NCBI RefSeq assembly: GCF_019702945.1
Contig: NZ_AP024749.1
Location: 1,612,001-1,676,000, forward strand
Direction of reading: 5' to 3'
Origin: Flavobacterium okayamense
GTDB taxonomy: Bacteria > Bacteroidota > Bacteroidia > Flavobacteriales > Flavobacteriaceae
Length of the DNA: 64,000 bases
Shown: one piece after another, positions 51,362-60,424 of the stretch
Layout of the letters: each line of letters starts with the position of its first letter
Numbering within the stretch: the first letter of the stretch is position 1
The notes under the pieces: model-generated
Told to the model about the DNA's origin: nothing
Databases searched by the model: none
The model's input: the letters and a program-made list of their open reading frames with translations, nothing else
Translations under genes and position numbers: made by a program

Positions 51362-53005
51362 ATGTTTGATATAGAAGTATTAAAGGAGATGAAACTCCCA
51401 GACTTGCAAGAAATTGCAAAAGCAGCACAAGTAAAAAAATATCGTTCTTTAAAGAAAGACGAATTAATTTACCAAATTTTAGATATGCAAGCTGCAAATC
51501 CAGAAAAAGTTAAAAGTGATGAATCTTTACAGACTGACTCTTCAGCTCAAGATTTAAAACCAAAAAGAGCAAGAATTAAAGTTAGCAAAGAAGATTCAGA
51601 GCAGCCTAAAAAAGTAGCTCCTAAAAAACAACATACTGAAAAACCTAAAGTTTCAGAAATAAAGGAAAAAGCGCCTGAAGTTAAGGAATTAGAGATTAAA
51701 GATTTAGAAGTTAAAAAAACTGAATCTCCAGCTAAAGAGCCTCAAGAAGAAAGAAAAGCCGAATTTCGTCAACAGCAAATTCAGAAGGCAAATCAAAACA
51801 ATCCAAATCATCCTAGTTACAAAAAGAATAATCAAACGAATGCTTCAAATGGTAATTCAAAATCGAATTATCGAGAACCAGATTATGAATTTGATGGAAT
51901 TATCGAAAGTGAAGGTGTTTTAGAAATGATGCCAGATGGTTATGGTTTTCTTCGTTCTTCAGATTATAACTATTTAGCATCTCCGGATGATATTTATTTG
52001 TCACAATCTCAAATTCGTTTGTTTGGGTTAAAGACAGGAGATACTGTTAAAGGTGTAGTTCGTCCACCAAAAGAAGGTGAAAAATATTTTCCATTAGTTA
52101 AAGTTTTAAAAATTAATGGTCATGATCCACAAGTAGTTCGCGATAGAATCTCATTTGAACATTTAACACCAATCTTTCCGAAAGAAAAATTCAATTTAGC
52201 TGAAAGAGGTAGTACTATTTCAACAAGAATTATTGATTTGTTCTCACCTATTGGTAAAGGACAACGTGGTATGATTGTAGCACAACCTAAAACTGGTAAA
52301 ACTATGTTACTTAAGGATGTAGCGAATGCAATTGCTGCAAATCACCCTGAAGTTTACATGATTGTATTACTTATTGATGAGCGTCCAGAAGAGGTTACCG
52401 ATATGCAACGTAGTGTAAAAGCTGAAGTTGTAGCATCTACTTTCGATAGAGAACCACAAGAACATGTTAAAATTGCAAATATCGTTTTAGAAAAAGCAAA
52501 ACGTTTAACAGAATGTGGGCACGATGTGGTTATTTTATTAGATTCAATTACACGTTTGGCACGTGCTTATAATACAGTTCAACCAGCATCAGGTAAAGTA
52601 TTGAGTGGTGGTGTTGATGCAAATGCATTACAGAAACCAAAACGTTTCTTTGGTGCAGCACGTAACGTTGAAAATGGAGGTTCATTGAGTATTATTGCAA
52701 CTGCTTTAACTGAAACGGGTTCTAAAATGGACGAAGTTATCTTTGAGGAATTTAAAGGAACGGGTAACATGGAACTTCAGTTAGACAGAAGAATTGCAAA
52801 CAAACGTATTTTCCCTGCAATTGATTTAGTTTCATCGAGTACTCGTCGTGACGATTTACTTTTAGATGAGAACACTATTCAAAGAATGTGGATTATGCGT
52901 AAATATTTAGCAGATATGAATCCTGTTGAAGCTATGGATTTTATTCACGATCGATTTAAAAAGACTAGAAATAACGAAGAATTCTTAATTTCTATGAATG
53001 AATAA
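51362..53005 (+). CDS. rho: Transcription termination factor Rho
   Basis: Hexameric RNA helicase that ends transcription at untranslated, C-rich RNA. Order of parts: N-terminal Rho_N helical domain ([20 protein letters not shown], about 5-40); a lysine/glutamate/proline-rich linker (about 45-165) absent from E. coli Rho; the OB-fold RNA-binding domain with [19 protein letters not shown]; Walker [11 protein letters not shown]; Walker [15 protein letters not shown]; and the R-loop stretch [14 protein letters not shown]. At 547 aa it exceeds E. coli Rho (419) almost wholly through the linker. The 5' leader is at least 180 bases with no ORF. Confidence 0.96.
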   Translation: MFDIEVLKEMKLPDLQEIAKAAQVKKYRSLKKDELIYQILDMQAANPEKVKSDESLQTDSSAQDLKPKRARIKVSKEDSEQPKKVAPKKQHTEKPKVSEIKEKAPEVKELEIKDLEVKKTESPAKEPQEERKAEFRQQQIQKANQNNPNHPSYKKNNQTNASNGNSKSNYREPDYEFDGIIESEGVLEMMPDGYGFLRSSDYNYLASPDDIYLSQSQIRLFGLKTGDTVKGVVRPPKEGEKYFPLVKVLKINGHDPQVVRDRISFEHLTPIFPKEKFNLAERGSTISTRIIDLFSPIGKGQRGMIVAQPKTGKTMLLKDVANAIAANHPEVYMIVLLIDERPEEVTDMQRSVKAEVVASTFDREPQEHVKIANIVLEKAKRLTECGHDVVILLDSITRLARAYNTVQPASGKVLSGGVDANALQKPKRFFGAARNVENGGSLSIIATALTETGSKMDEVIFEEFKGTGNMELQLDRRIANKRIFPAIDLVSSSTRRDDLLLDENTIQRMWIMRKYLADMNPVEAMDFIHDRFKKTRNNEEFLISMNE

Positions 53006-53007
53006 CA

Positions 53008-53044
53008 AAAAAAATCCGGTTCAATTGAATCGGATTTTTTTTTG
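53008..53044. terminator. Bidirectional terminator after rho
   Basis: AAATCCG (53012-53018) pairs with CGGATTT (53031-53037), with TTCAATTGAA palindrome as the top of the stem, flanked by A and T runs. Confidence 0.83.
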
Positions 53045-53056
53045 TTTGTTTTATAA

Positions 53057-53338
53057 TTAAATTTTAATTCCTGGAGGTAACATTTCTTTGTATCTTCTAT
53101 TTTTTCTGAAGAATGATATGATTTTTGCATGCGTAGGGACTACTTTAAGTTTACGTTCTTCAGCAATTTCTAAAACATTTCTTAGAAAATCAGATTGCAA
53201 TTCTTCATCTTCATTACCATTACAACAAAACTTAGTTAAAAATATTTTTCTTTCTTGAAGAGAATATTCAATAGTAACAAGCCCTGTTTCGGTGTTAATT
53301 TCAAATTGACGTAATAGTTCGTTATCTTTTATTTCCAT
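53057..53338 (-). CDS. Small GNAT-like N-acetyltransferase (Acetyltransf_CG type)
   Basis: A 93-residue protein of the short GCN5-like family (YjdJ/Gtn type). ITVEYSLQ-like VTIEYSLQERKIFLTKFCCN and the acetyl-CoA-binding region LRNVLEIAEERKLKVVPTHAKIISFFRKN are visible; the family's CG pair is present only as CCNG. It is convergent with rho and expressed from a well-formed promoter. Acceptor unknown. Confidence 0.85.
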   Translation of the reverse strand: MEIKDNELLRQFEINTETGLVTIEYSLQERKIFLTKFCCNGNEDEELQSDFLRNVLEIAEERKLKVVPTHAKIISFFRKNRRYKEMLPPGIKI

Positions 53339-53417
53339 AAGTAGGTTAAAATAAATGATTATTAAAAAAAGAATCCCAAATTCTTATGTATAAAGGAAGA
53401 ATTTCTAAAAATCTCTG

Positions 53418-53448
53418 CAAAGTTACTAATTTTAGCTTCAATATCAAA
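53418..53448 (-). promoter_or_regulatory. Promoter for the small acetyltransferase gene
   Basis: Leftward: TTTG (complement of 53445-53448), 19-base spacer, TAACTTTG (complement of 53418-53425). This is a textbook Bacteroidota -33/-7 pair; the leader is about 75 bases. Confidence 0.7.
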
Positions 53449-53552
53449 GTGTTATACTGTTTTGTTGATTTTTAAAGCAAAATTTTAATAAAAAAATAGC
53501 ATTTCATTTTCGGTAAAATAAACTAAAAACTGCTATTTTTATGAAAATTTGA

Positions 53553-54215
53553 ATGGTTTTGAAAATTCCTGTTTATTTTATGCCTGGTATGGCTGCCAGT
53601 TCTACAATTTTTGAGAACATAAATTTACCAGAAGATCAATTTGAAGTTTTTTTATTAGAATGGTTTGTTCCAAATGACAAAGAAACGCTTAGTGAATATG
53701 CAAAGCGAATGACACAGAAAATAAAACATGAAAATCCGGTGTTAATAGGTGTTTCCTTTGGTGGTATTTTAGTTCAAGAAATGAGTAATCATATTCAAGT
53801 TAGGAAGCTGATTATAATTTCTAGTGTAAAGAGTAATAAAGAGCTGCCAAGGAGAATGAAAGTTGCCAAACAAACAATGGCATATAAATTGATTCCAACA
53901 CGATTGTTGTCTAATGTTGAGGTGTTAGCAAAATATGCTTTTGGTGATAGTGTTTCAAAACGAATACAATTGTATGAGAAGTATTTGAAAATGCGAGATA
54001 AGAAATATTTGGATTGGGCAATAGAAAATGTTATTTTGTGGAAACAAACCGAGCCAAAGATCGGAATTGTTCATATTCACGGCGACAAAGACGAAGTTTT
54101 CCCTGTAAAACACATAAAAGATTATATTCCAGTTAAGAATGGAACACATATAATGATTATTAATAAATACAAATGGCTAAACGAGAATTTGCCAAAAATA
54201 ATTCTTGAAAATTAA
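53553..54215 (+). CDS. Alpha/beta hydrolase
   Basis: A 220-residue cytoplasmic hydrolase. The nucleophile elbow is LIGVSFGGILVQEM (Ser at about 69), the acid is in VHIHGDKDEVFP and the His in KNGTHIMIIN. FMPGMAASSTIFENI near the N terminus forms the oxyanion turn. The substrate is unknown. A lytic transglycosylase gene follows 10 bases downstream, so the two are likely one transcript. Confidence 0.87.
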   Translation: MVLKIPVYFMPGMAASSTIFENINLPEDQFEVFLLEWFVPNDKETLSEYAKRMTQKIKHENPVLIGVSFGGILVQEMSNHIQVRKLIIISSVKSNKELPRRMKVAKQTMAYKLIPTRLLSNVEVLAKYAFGDSVSKRIQLYEKYLKMRDKKYLDWAIENVILWKQTEPKIGIVHIHGDKDEVFPVKHIKDYIPVKNGTHIMIINKYKWLNENLPKIILEN

Positions 54216-54225
54216 ACCTTAAACA

Positions 54226-55095
54226 ATGAGAAAGATTGTAATGATTGTTGGAGTTTTAGTTGTTAGTGGAATTTTCATTTTTGCTACTACAACTCAAAAA
54301 AAAGAAACAGTTCATGTTGATTATCCTAAACAAATGGATTTTGCAGGTGAAGTTGTTCCATATCAAATTGTGGATGTGCAAGAGCGCTTAGATAGAGAAA
54401 TGGTTACTAATATGAATTACCATACTAATACTACGTTAGTTTTAAAACGTGCTAATAAAGTATTTCCAATAATCGAACCTATTTTAAAGAAAAACGGAAT
54501 TCCCGATGATTTTAAATATTTAGCGGTAATCGAAAGTAGCTTGGTAAATGCTGTTTCTCCAGCCGGAGCACGTGGCGTTTGGCAATTTATGCCTGCAACT
54601 GCAAAAGAAAAAGGTTTAGAGGTTAATGATTATGTTGATGAGCGTTATGATTTAGAAAAATCGACACAAGCTGCTTGTGAATATTTATTAGAAGCAAAAG
54701 CAAAATTTGGAAATTGGACTTCTGCTGCGGCATCTTATAATGGCGGAATGGGCGGCGTTAGTAGAAGATTAGAAGAACAACAAGTTGAAAGTTTTTACGA
54801 TTTATTATTGCCAGAAGAAACATCACGTTACGTTTTTAGAATTTTAGCATTAAAGGAAATTATGAAAAATCCTTCTAAATACGGATTTGATATCCCACAA
54901 GAAATGTTGTATAAAGATTTCCCAACGAAAACAATCGAAATCGATTCAACGATAAATGATTTACCAAGTTTTGCAAAAACACAAGGGATAAATTACAAAC
55001 TTTTAAAATATTATAATCCGTGGTTGCGCGATAATAAATTGATTAATAAATCGCGAAAAGTATATCAAATCGAAATTCCAACAAGCGGATATTAA
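54226..55095 (+). CDS. Lytic transglycosylase (SLT domain)
   Basis: A 289-residue exported murein transglycosylase of the MltD/Slt class. A membrane anchor or signal (IVMIVGVLVVSGIFIFATTT) leads to the SLT domain (about 75-215) with the catalytic Glu in FKYLAVIESSLVNAVSPAGA, GVWQFMPATAKEKGL, AAASYNGGMGGVSR and TSRYVFRILALKEI. The C terminus (INYKLLKYYNPWLRDNKL) resembles a single LysM-like module. It cleaves glycan strands to anhydro-muropeptides. Confidence 0.92.
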   Translation: MRKIVMIVGVLVVSGIFIFATTTQKKETVHVDYPKQMDFAGEVVPYQIVDVQERLDREMVTNMNYHTNTTLVLKRANKVFPIIEPILKKNGIPDDFKYLAVIESSLVNAVSPAGARGVWQFMPATAKEKGLEVNDYVDERYDLEKSTQAACEYLLEAKAKFGNWTSAAASYNGGMGGVSRRLEEQQVESFYDLLLPEETSRYVFRILALKEIMKNPSKYGFDIPQEMLYKDFPTKTIEIDSTINDLPSFAKTQGINYKLLKYYNPWLRDNKLINKSRKVYQIEIPTSGY

Positions 55096-55098
55096 TAG

Positions 55099-55482
55099 AT
55101 GAATACAAATAAAATGACATTACAAACAATACTATTGTTAATTTGCATTGGTTTAGCTGCTGGAATTTTAAGTGGATTGGTTGGAGTAGGCGGCGGAATA
55201 ATTATGGTTCCTTTGTTAATTTACTTTTTTAGGTTTAACCAACACGAAGCGCAAGGAACAAGTTTAGCGGTTTTGGCAATTCCAGTTACAGCAATTGCAG
55301 CTTTTAATTATTATAAAGAAGGATATCTCGATTGGCGCTATGCCGGAATAATTGCTTTGTGTTTTATTGTTGGTGGTTATTTGGGAAGTAAATTTGCAGT
55401 AACAATCGATCAAAAAGTTCTGAAGAAGATATTTGCAGTAATTCTGCTTTTAGTTGCAGGAAAAATGTTGTTTACAAAATAA
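55099..55482 (+). CDS. TauE/SafE family membrane protein, half-length
   Basis: A 127-residue membrane protein of the TauE/SafE sulfite/sulfonate exporter family with about four helices and the signature GILSGLVGVGGGIIMVPLLIYFF. Full-length members have two such halves (about 250 aa); this one has only the N-terminal half pattern and may work as a dimer. It follows the transglycosylase stop by 3 bases and ends in a terminator, so the three genes from 53553 form one transcript. Confidence 0.87.
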   Translation: MNTNKMTLQTILLLICIGLAAGILSGLVGVGGGIIMVPLLIYFFRFNQHEAQGTSLAVLAIPVTAIAAFNYYKEGYLDWRYAGIIALCFIVGGYLGSKFAVTIDQKVLKKIFAVILLLVAGKMLFTK

Positions 55483-55510
55483 AAAAGCACCTTTTAAAGG
55501 TGCTTTTTTA
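55481..55510. terminator. Bidirectional terminator
   Basis: AAAGCACCTTT pairs with AAAGGTGCTTT across a single-base loop near 55495, with A and T runs outside. Confidence 0.88.
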
Positions 55511-55513
55511 TAA

Positions 55514-56029
55514 TTATATTTTTTTCATTTGTTGTTGCATCATTTTAATTTGATCTTTCAACATATTGTGTTTGTCTAATTTTTTAGCTTCATTCAATAA
55601 ATTAGTAGCTTCAATCTTTCTTCTTTTTGTCATTGCAATTCCTGCTAATTGAAGTTTTGCTAATGCTAAATCTTGATCCATAGATAAACCCAATTCAATT
55701 GCTTTTTTAAAGAATTTTTCAGCTTGCGTTAAATTTGTTTGCGAAACCATAATTCCATTCAAGTAATTGTAATAACCTTGTTGTTTTTGAACTAAAGCGC
55801 CTTCAGGGTTTTTAATTTTGTCTAACCATTTTTTTGCACCGTCCATATCTTGCTTTCTCAACTTGAGAAAAGCCATTAAAATTAATTCGTTTTTAAAATA
55901 TAAAAAGATTGGAAGCGTAGCTAACAAGATTAAGAATATTCCATTTCCAATGTTGTTTTCTGTAAATTGATATATTGCAAATGCAACGATTAAAGCGGCT
56001 AATACTAATTTAATATTTTTGTTAAACAT
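55514..56029 (-). CDS. Membrane-anchored TPR-like protein
   Basis: A 171-residue protein: two N-terminal membrane helices (LVLAALIVAFAIYQF and GIFLILLATLPIFLYF) followed by TPR-like helix pairs (LRKQDMDGAKKWLDKI; AEKFFKKAIELGLSM; LALAKLQLAGIAMTKRR). Such proteins usually act as scaffolds; the partner is not known. A TACCTTTG box (complement of 56052-56059) lies 23 bases upstream. Confidence 0.8.
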   Translation of the reverse strand: MFNKNIKLVLAALIVAFAIYQFTENNIGNGIFLILLATLPIFLYFKNELILMAFLKLRKQDMDGAKKWLDKIKNPEGALVQKQQGYYNYLNGIMVSQTNLTQAEKFFKKAIELGLSMDQDLALAKLQLAGIAMTKRRKIEATNLLNEAKKLDKHNMLKDQIKMMQQQMKKI

Positions 56030-56093
56030 ATTCTATAATTTTAATGAGTTGCAAAGGTAACAAAATCAATTAAAAATATTTTTAAAAAAGTAC

Positions 56094-56123
56094 TTGCTAA
56101 TGAAAAAAGTCTTTGTATATTTG
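56094..56123 (+). promoter_or_regulatory. rpmH promoter
   Basis: TTG at 56094-56096, 19-base spacer, TATATTTG at 56116-56123. The start lies 76 bases downstream of the -7 box. Confidence 0.72.
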
Positions 56124-56198
56124 CACTCGGTTTTCGAAGAACGGTAACCATAGAGTTTTTAAAGAGATTTTTATTTATAGTTTTAAAAAATACAAGCA

Positions 56199-56360
56199 AT
56201 GAGTAAGAGAACATTTCAACCATCAAAAAGAAAAAGAAGAAACAAGCACGGTTTCATGGATAGAATGGCTTCTGCTAACGGAAGAAAAGTGCTTGCTCGT
56301 AGAAGAGCTAAAGGAAGACACAAATTAACTGTTTCTTGTGAACCAAGACACAAAAAATAA
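56199..56360 (+). CDS. rpmH: 50S ribosomal protein L34
   Basis: A 53-residue highly basic ribosomal protein. It begins [19 protein letters not shown] and continues with [18 protein letters not shown], the invariant L34 signature; the C terminus SCEPRHKK is the Bacteroidota extension. It has its own consensus promoter and a terminator, and no rnpA or dnaA is linked in this stretch, unlike in many other bacteria where rpmH-rnpA adjoin. Confidence 0.96.
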   Translation: MSKRTFQPSKRKRRNKHGFMDRMASANGRKVLARRRAKGRHKLTVSCEPRHKK

Positions 56361-56385
56361 TGTTCTTTTGCCTAGCATAAAATAG

Positions 56386-56419
56386 AGGTGTTACTTTTTA
56401 TTAGTAGCACCTTTTTTTT
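56386..56419 (+). terminator. Terminator after rpmH
   Basis: AGGTGTTACT (56386-56395) pairs with AGTAGCACCT (56403-56412) with one G-T wobble, followed by eight T. Confidence 0.82.
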
Positions 56420-56426
56420 ATATTTG
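56419..56426 (+). promoter_or_regulatory. -7 box for carB
   Basis: TATATTTG 45 bases ahead of carB; the -33 region falls inside the rpmH terminator and has no clear TTG. Confidence 0.45.
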
Positions 56427-56470
56427 AATTTTGACACTAAACACAACAACTTAAATAACAACACACTACA

Positions 56471-59326
56471 ATGCCAAAAGACAATTCTATTAAATCGGTT
56501 TTAATAATTGGGTCAGGTCCTATTGTTATTGGACAAGCCTGTGAATTTGATTATTCTGGATCACAATCTCTTCGTTCACTGCGTGAAGATGGAATTGAAA
56601 CTATATTAATTAACTCCAATCCTGCGACAATCATGACAGATCCTTCAATGGCTGATCATGTTTATTTAAAACCGCTTACAACAAAATCAATTATCGAAAT
56701 TTTAAAAGCGCATCCGCAAATTGATGCTGTTTTACCAACAATGGGTGGGCAAACAGCGTTAAATCTTGCTATTGAAGCTGATGAAAAAGGAATTTGGAAA
56801 GATTTTGGAGTAAAGTTAATAGGTGTAGATATTGATGCTATTAACATTACCGAAGATAGAGAACAGTTTAGAAACTTAATGGAAAAAATTGGTGTTCCTA
56901 TGGCACCACAAGCTACTGCAAATTCATTCTTAAAAGGAAAGGAAATTGCTCAAAAATTTGGTTTTCCGTTATGTATTCGTTCTTCTTTTACTTTGGGTGG
57001 AGCAGGAGCAGCAATTGTTTATGATGAAAAAGACTACGATAAATTATTAACTCACGGATTAGAGGTTTCTCCAATTCATGAGGTTATGATTGACAAGGCA
57101 TTATTAGGTTGGAAAGAATATGAATTAGAGTTATTACGTGATTCTAATGATAATGTAGTGATTATCTGTACTATCGAAAATATGGACCCAATGGGAATTC
57201 ATACAGGAGATAGTATCACGGTGGCACCTGCAATGACACTTTCAGATACTACGTTCCAGAAAATGCGTGATATGGCGATTCATATGATGCGTAGCATTGG
57301 AGATTTTGCGGGTGGATGTAATGTACAGTTTGCGGTAAGTCCAGATGAAAAAGAAGATATTATTGCGATTGAGATTAACCCACGTGTATCGCGTTCATCG
57401 GCATTAGCAAGTAAAGCAACAGGTTACCCAATTGCAAAAATTGCAACGAAACTGGCTTTAGGCTATACCTTAGATGAATTAAACAATCAAATTACAAAAT
57501 CGACTTCGGCTTTATTCGAGCCAACATTAGATTATGTAATTGTAAAAATACCGCGTTGGAACTTCGATAAATTTGAAGGAGCTGATAGAACATTAGGACT
57601 TCAAATGAAATCAGTAGGGGAAGTAATGGGAATTGGACGTTCGTTCCAAGAAGCCTTACACAAAGCAACGCAGTCTTTAGAAATTAAACGTAATGGTTTA
57701 GGTGCCGACGGTAAAGGTTACAAAAATTACGAACAAATTATTGAGAAGTTAACGTATGCGAGTTGGGATAGAGTTTTCGTAATTTATGATGCTATTGCGA
57801 TGGGAATTCCATTGAGTAGAATCCATGAAATCACGAAGATTGATATGTGGTTCTTAAAACAATACGAAGAATTATTTCACTTAGAAAAAGAAATTTCAAA
57901 TTATAAAGTAGATACGTTACCAAAAGAATTATTACTTGAAGCGAAGCAAAAAGGATATGGTGATCGTCAAATTGCGCACATGGTAGGATGCTTGGAAAGT
58001 CAAGTGTACAAATTGCGTGAAGAAATGGGCGTAAAACGTGTGTACAAATTAGTAGATACGTGTGCGGCTGAGTTTAAAGCACAAACACCTTATTATTATT
58101 CGACTTTTGAAGCAGAAATTGAAAAAGCAGATGGAACTCGTTATGTAGCGAATGAAAGTATCGTAACAGATAAGAAAAAAGTGGTTGTTTTAGGTTCTGG
58201 ACCAAACCGAATTGGGCAAGGAATCGAGTTTGATTATTCATGTGTTCACGGCGTTTTAGCAGCTAAAGAAGTGGGATATGAAACCATTATGATTAACTGT
58301 AATCCAGAAACGGTTTCAACAGATTTTGATACGGCTGATAAATTATATTTCGAACCTGTATTTTGGGAACACATTTACGACATTATTCAACATGAGAAAC
58401 CAGAAGGTGTAATTGTTCAGTTAGGTGGTCAAACGGCTTTAAAACTAGCTGAAAAATTAGACAAGTATGGTATTAAGATTATAGGAACTTCTTTCGAAGC
58501 GTTAGATTTAGCGGAAGATAGAGGAAGATTTTCTGAATTATTAACGGAATTAAAGATTCCATTCCCTAAGTTTGGTGTAGCTGAAAATGCTGAAGAAGCT
58601 TCAAAACTTGCCGACACATTAGATTTTCCATTGTTAGTGCGTCCTTCGTATGTATTAGGCGGACAAGGCATGAAAATTGTCATCAACAAACAAGAACTAG
58701 AAGAGCACGTAATAGAGATTTTAAAACATATTCCGAATAACAAATTATTGTTAGATCATTATTTAGATGGAGCAATAGAGGCGGAAGCAGATGCGATTTG
58801 TGATGCAGATGGAAATGTATACATCATCGGAATTATGGAGCATATCGAACCTTGTGGAGTGCACTCGGGCGATAGTAACGCAACTTTACCGCCATTTAAC
58901 TTAGGTGAGTTTGTGATGCAACAAATCAAAGATCATACGCATAAAATTGCAAAAGCTTTAAAGACTGTTGGTTTAATCAACATTCAGTTTGCCGTAAAAG
59001 ACGATACAGTATACATTATTGAAGCGAATCCAAGAGCTTCTCGTACGGTTCCGTTTATTGCAAAAGCATATGGCGAACCTTATGTAAACTATGCAACGAA
59101 AGTAATGTTAGGCGAGAAAAAAGTAACAGATTTTACGTTTAACCCGCAGTTAAAAGGCTATGCAATTAAGCAACCAGTTTTCTCTTTCAATAAATTTGCA
59201 AACGTAAACAAAGCTTTAGGACCAGAAATGAAATCGACAGGTGAAAGCATTTTGTTTATCGACGATTTAAAAGACGACCAATTCTACGAATTGTACTCAA
59301 GAAGAAAAATGTACTTAACAAGATAA
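56471..59326 (+). CDS. carB: Carbamoyl-phosphate synthase large subunit without the allosteric domain
   Basis: CarB makes carbamoyl phosphate from bicarbonate, ammonia and two ATP for pyrimidine and arginine synthesis. The two ATP-grasp halves are visible: IGSGPIVIGQACEFDYSGSQ (about 12-31) and GSGPNRIGQGIEFDYS (about 575-590), plus INPRVSRSSALASKATGYP and EANPRASRTVPFIAKAYGEP. The chain ends at 951 residues, just after GPEMKSTGE, where E. coli CarB (1073 aa) continues with the MGS-like domain that binds UMP and ornithine. carA is not adjacent. Confidence 0.95.
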   Translation: MPKDNSIKSVLIIGSGPIVIGQACEFDYSGSQSLRSLREDGIETILINSNPATIMTDPSMADHVYLKPLTTKSIIEILKAHPQIDAVLPTMGGQTALNLAIEADEKGIWKDFGVKLIGVDIDAINITEDREQFRNLMEKIGVPMAPQATANSFLKGKEIAQKFGFPLCIRSSFTLGGAGAAIVYDEKDYDKLLTHGLEVSPIHEVMIDKALLGWKEYELELLRDSNDNVVIICTIENMDPMGIHTGDSITVAPAMTLSDTTFQKMRDMAIHMMRSIGDFAGGCNVQFAVSPDEKEDIIAIEINPRVSRSSALASKATGYPIAKIATKLALGYTLDELNNQITKSTSALFEPTLDYVIVKIPRWNFDKFEGADRTLGLQMKSVGEVMGIGRSFQEALHKATQSLEIKRNGLGADGKGYKNYEQIIEKLTYASWDRVFVIYDAIAMGIPLSRIHEITKIDMWFLKQYEELFHLEKEISNYKVDTLPKELLLEAKQKGYGDRQIAHMVGCLESQVYKLREEMGVKRVYKLVDTCAAEFKAQTPYYYSTFEAEIEKADGTRYVANESIVTDKKKVVVLGSGPNRIGQGIEFDYSCVHGVLAAKEVGYETIMINCNPETVSTDFDTADKLYFEPVFWEHIYDIIQHEKPEGVIVQLGGQTALKLAEKLDKYGIKIIGTSFEALDLAEDRGRFSELLTELKIPFPKFGVAENAEEASKLADTLDFPLLVRPSYVLGGQGMKIVINKQELEEHVIEILKHIPNNKLLLDHYLDGAIEAEADAICDADGNVYIIGIMEHIEPCGVHSGDSNATLPPFNLGEFVMQQIKDHTHKIAKALKTVGLINIQFAVKDDTVYIIEANPRASRTVPFIAKAYGEPYVNYATKVMLGEKKVTDFTFNPQLKGYAIKQPVFSFNKFANVNKALGPEMKSTGESILFIDDLKDDQFYELYSRRKMYLTR

Positions 59327-59328
59327 AA

Positions 59329-59360
59329 ACAAAAACCTCCGCATTTGCGGAGGTTTTTAT
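59329..59360 (+). terminator. Terminator after carB
   Basis: AAAAACCTCCGCA (59331-59343) pairs with TGCGGAGGTTTTT (59346-59358). Confidence 0.88.
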
Positions 59361-59367
59361 TTTAGTT

Positions 59368-59396
59368 TGCACGGATTTTAAATCCGCGCTATCGAG
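59368..59396. repeat. Short palindromic element near carB end
   Basis: CGGATTTTAAATCCG (about 59372-59386) is a perfect small palindrome followed by CGCTATCGAGG. It looks like a flavobacterial intergenic repeat; its family is a guess. Confidence 0.3.
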
Positions 59397-59420
59397 GTTA
59401 TACATTGTTGAAAACAGTTT

Positions 59421-59834
59421 TTATTCAGTTTTTCTCATTTCCATTTTGATTCCACTTTCATCTAAATAAAATATTATTTTACCATTAATTTCCTTAATTA
59501 ATATTCCCATAATAGAGAACCTGTCTTTTTCATTTCCGATTTTCACGTATTGACTTTTTTGTTCAAGTTTCCATTTAGTTCCGTTAGTCATTTCGGTTAT
59601 CATTCCGAACAATTCAGATTTAGAAGTTGTGGTAAGTTCAAAATTTCCGTTTTGATTGAAGACAAAAGTCGCGTTTTCAAATCCGTTTATCATAGGAACG
59701 AATTCTTGGTTTGTCGGTTTTTCAATCAATCTTACTACTTTCCATTTTCCGCATAGATCTTTTTCAGTCAGAGTTTGTCCGAATACGAATGAACTTAAAG
59801 AAATTAAAAAAACGAAGGTTAAAAATTTTCTCAT
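59421..59834 (-). CDS. Exported lipocalin-like protein, 137 aa
   Basis: A 137-residue secreted protein with signal peptide (FLTFVFLISLSSFVFGQ). The mature start LTEKDLCGKWKVVRLIEKP fits the GxW motif of lipocalin-like beta barrels, and FVFNQNGNFELTT and KIIFYLDESGIKMEM give alternating strands. It is read leftward and lies directly beyond copy B of the 352 bp element, but no attC-like palindrome is visible downstream of its stop, so it may be the last, degenerate unit of island 2 or an older neighbour. Ligand unknown. Confidence 0.75.
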   Translation of the reverse strand: MRKFLTFVFLISLSSFVFGQTLTEKDLCGKWKVVRLIEKPTNQEFVPMINGFENATFVFNQNGNFELTTTSKSELFGMITEMTNGTKWKLEQKSQYVKIGNEKDRFSIMGILIKEINGKIIFYLDESGIKMEMRKTE

Positions 59835-59855
59835 AGGTGTTTTTAAATTGTTTAG

Positions 59856-60207
59856 AACGACCTGCTAAACGCAGTTCTATGATTTTTGCGTAAATATAAG
59901 AAATTTGTTGAGCAATTATCCGATTATAGATCTTCCGCTTAACAATCGGATAATTGATTGTCCAATAGTAAACGTAGTTTACGTAATTGGTTCAAATTTC
60001 GGTTATTGGGAGCAAAAATTATAGGACCAAATTGCTTATAGCTTATGTTAGTACACGTTTTCCCTCGATGGGCAGTTAAAGCTGTATTATAGCAAATATT
60101 CCTGGCAATTTGGTTTAGCAGGTCGTTAGAACACATTTCTTTTGGGGTGGGATTTAGCGCAGCAAAATATAGCAACAAAAGTCAGCTTTAGCTGAATGTG
60201 TTCTAAC
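59856..60207 (-). repeat. 352 bp structured repeat, copy B
   Basis: Same length as copies A and C, with about 6 substitutions against A (for example CTAAG to TTGAG, GCAG to GTAG in a hairpin loop). Its second module has 13 bp arms at 60125-60137 and 60195-60207. The gap 59835-60424 holds this copy and palindrome 5; nothing else is recognised there. The leftward frame at 59939-60178 runs across both modules and is not considered a gene. Confidence 0.85.
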
Positions 60208-60334
60208 GGTCTTGTATATGAAAAGTAGCGGGTTTTATGCACTAACTTTTCGGATTATAACTGACCTCTAATTTATTTATTTTGTTTCGGTTAAGCGATT
60301 AAACCGCTATTTTTTATATACGTTGTTAGCACAA
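60195..60334 (-). repeat. attC-like imperfect palindrome 5
   Basis: Left arm TTGTATATGAAAAGTAGCGG pairs with right arm CCGCTATTTTTTATATACG; ends are TTCTAACG and TGTTAGCA. Its right arm GTTAGCACAA (60325-60334) exactly complements the start of the same unit at 62407-62416. Confidence 0.68.
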
Positions 60335-60424
60335 GTATATTGATTTCGTTCATAATGTTATATCTTTTTATTAATTAGGCTAAAAACAATCTTTAGCTAC
60401 GCTTTAGTGCTATTATTTATATTT

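Noticed and set aside
59360..59855. Lipocalin-like gene as a regular cassette of island 2
   Set aside because: Its start would be GTTCTAAAC, which does not fit GTTRRRY, and no exact complementary arm is found past its stop; GTTGAAAAC near 59406 matches only in part.
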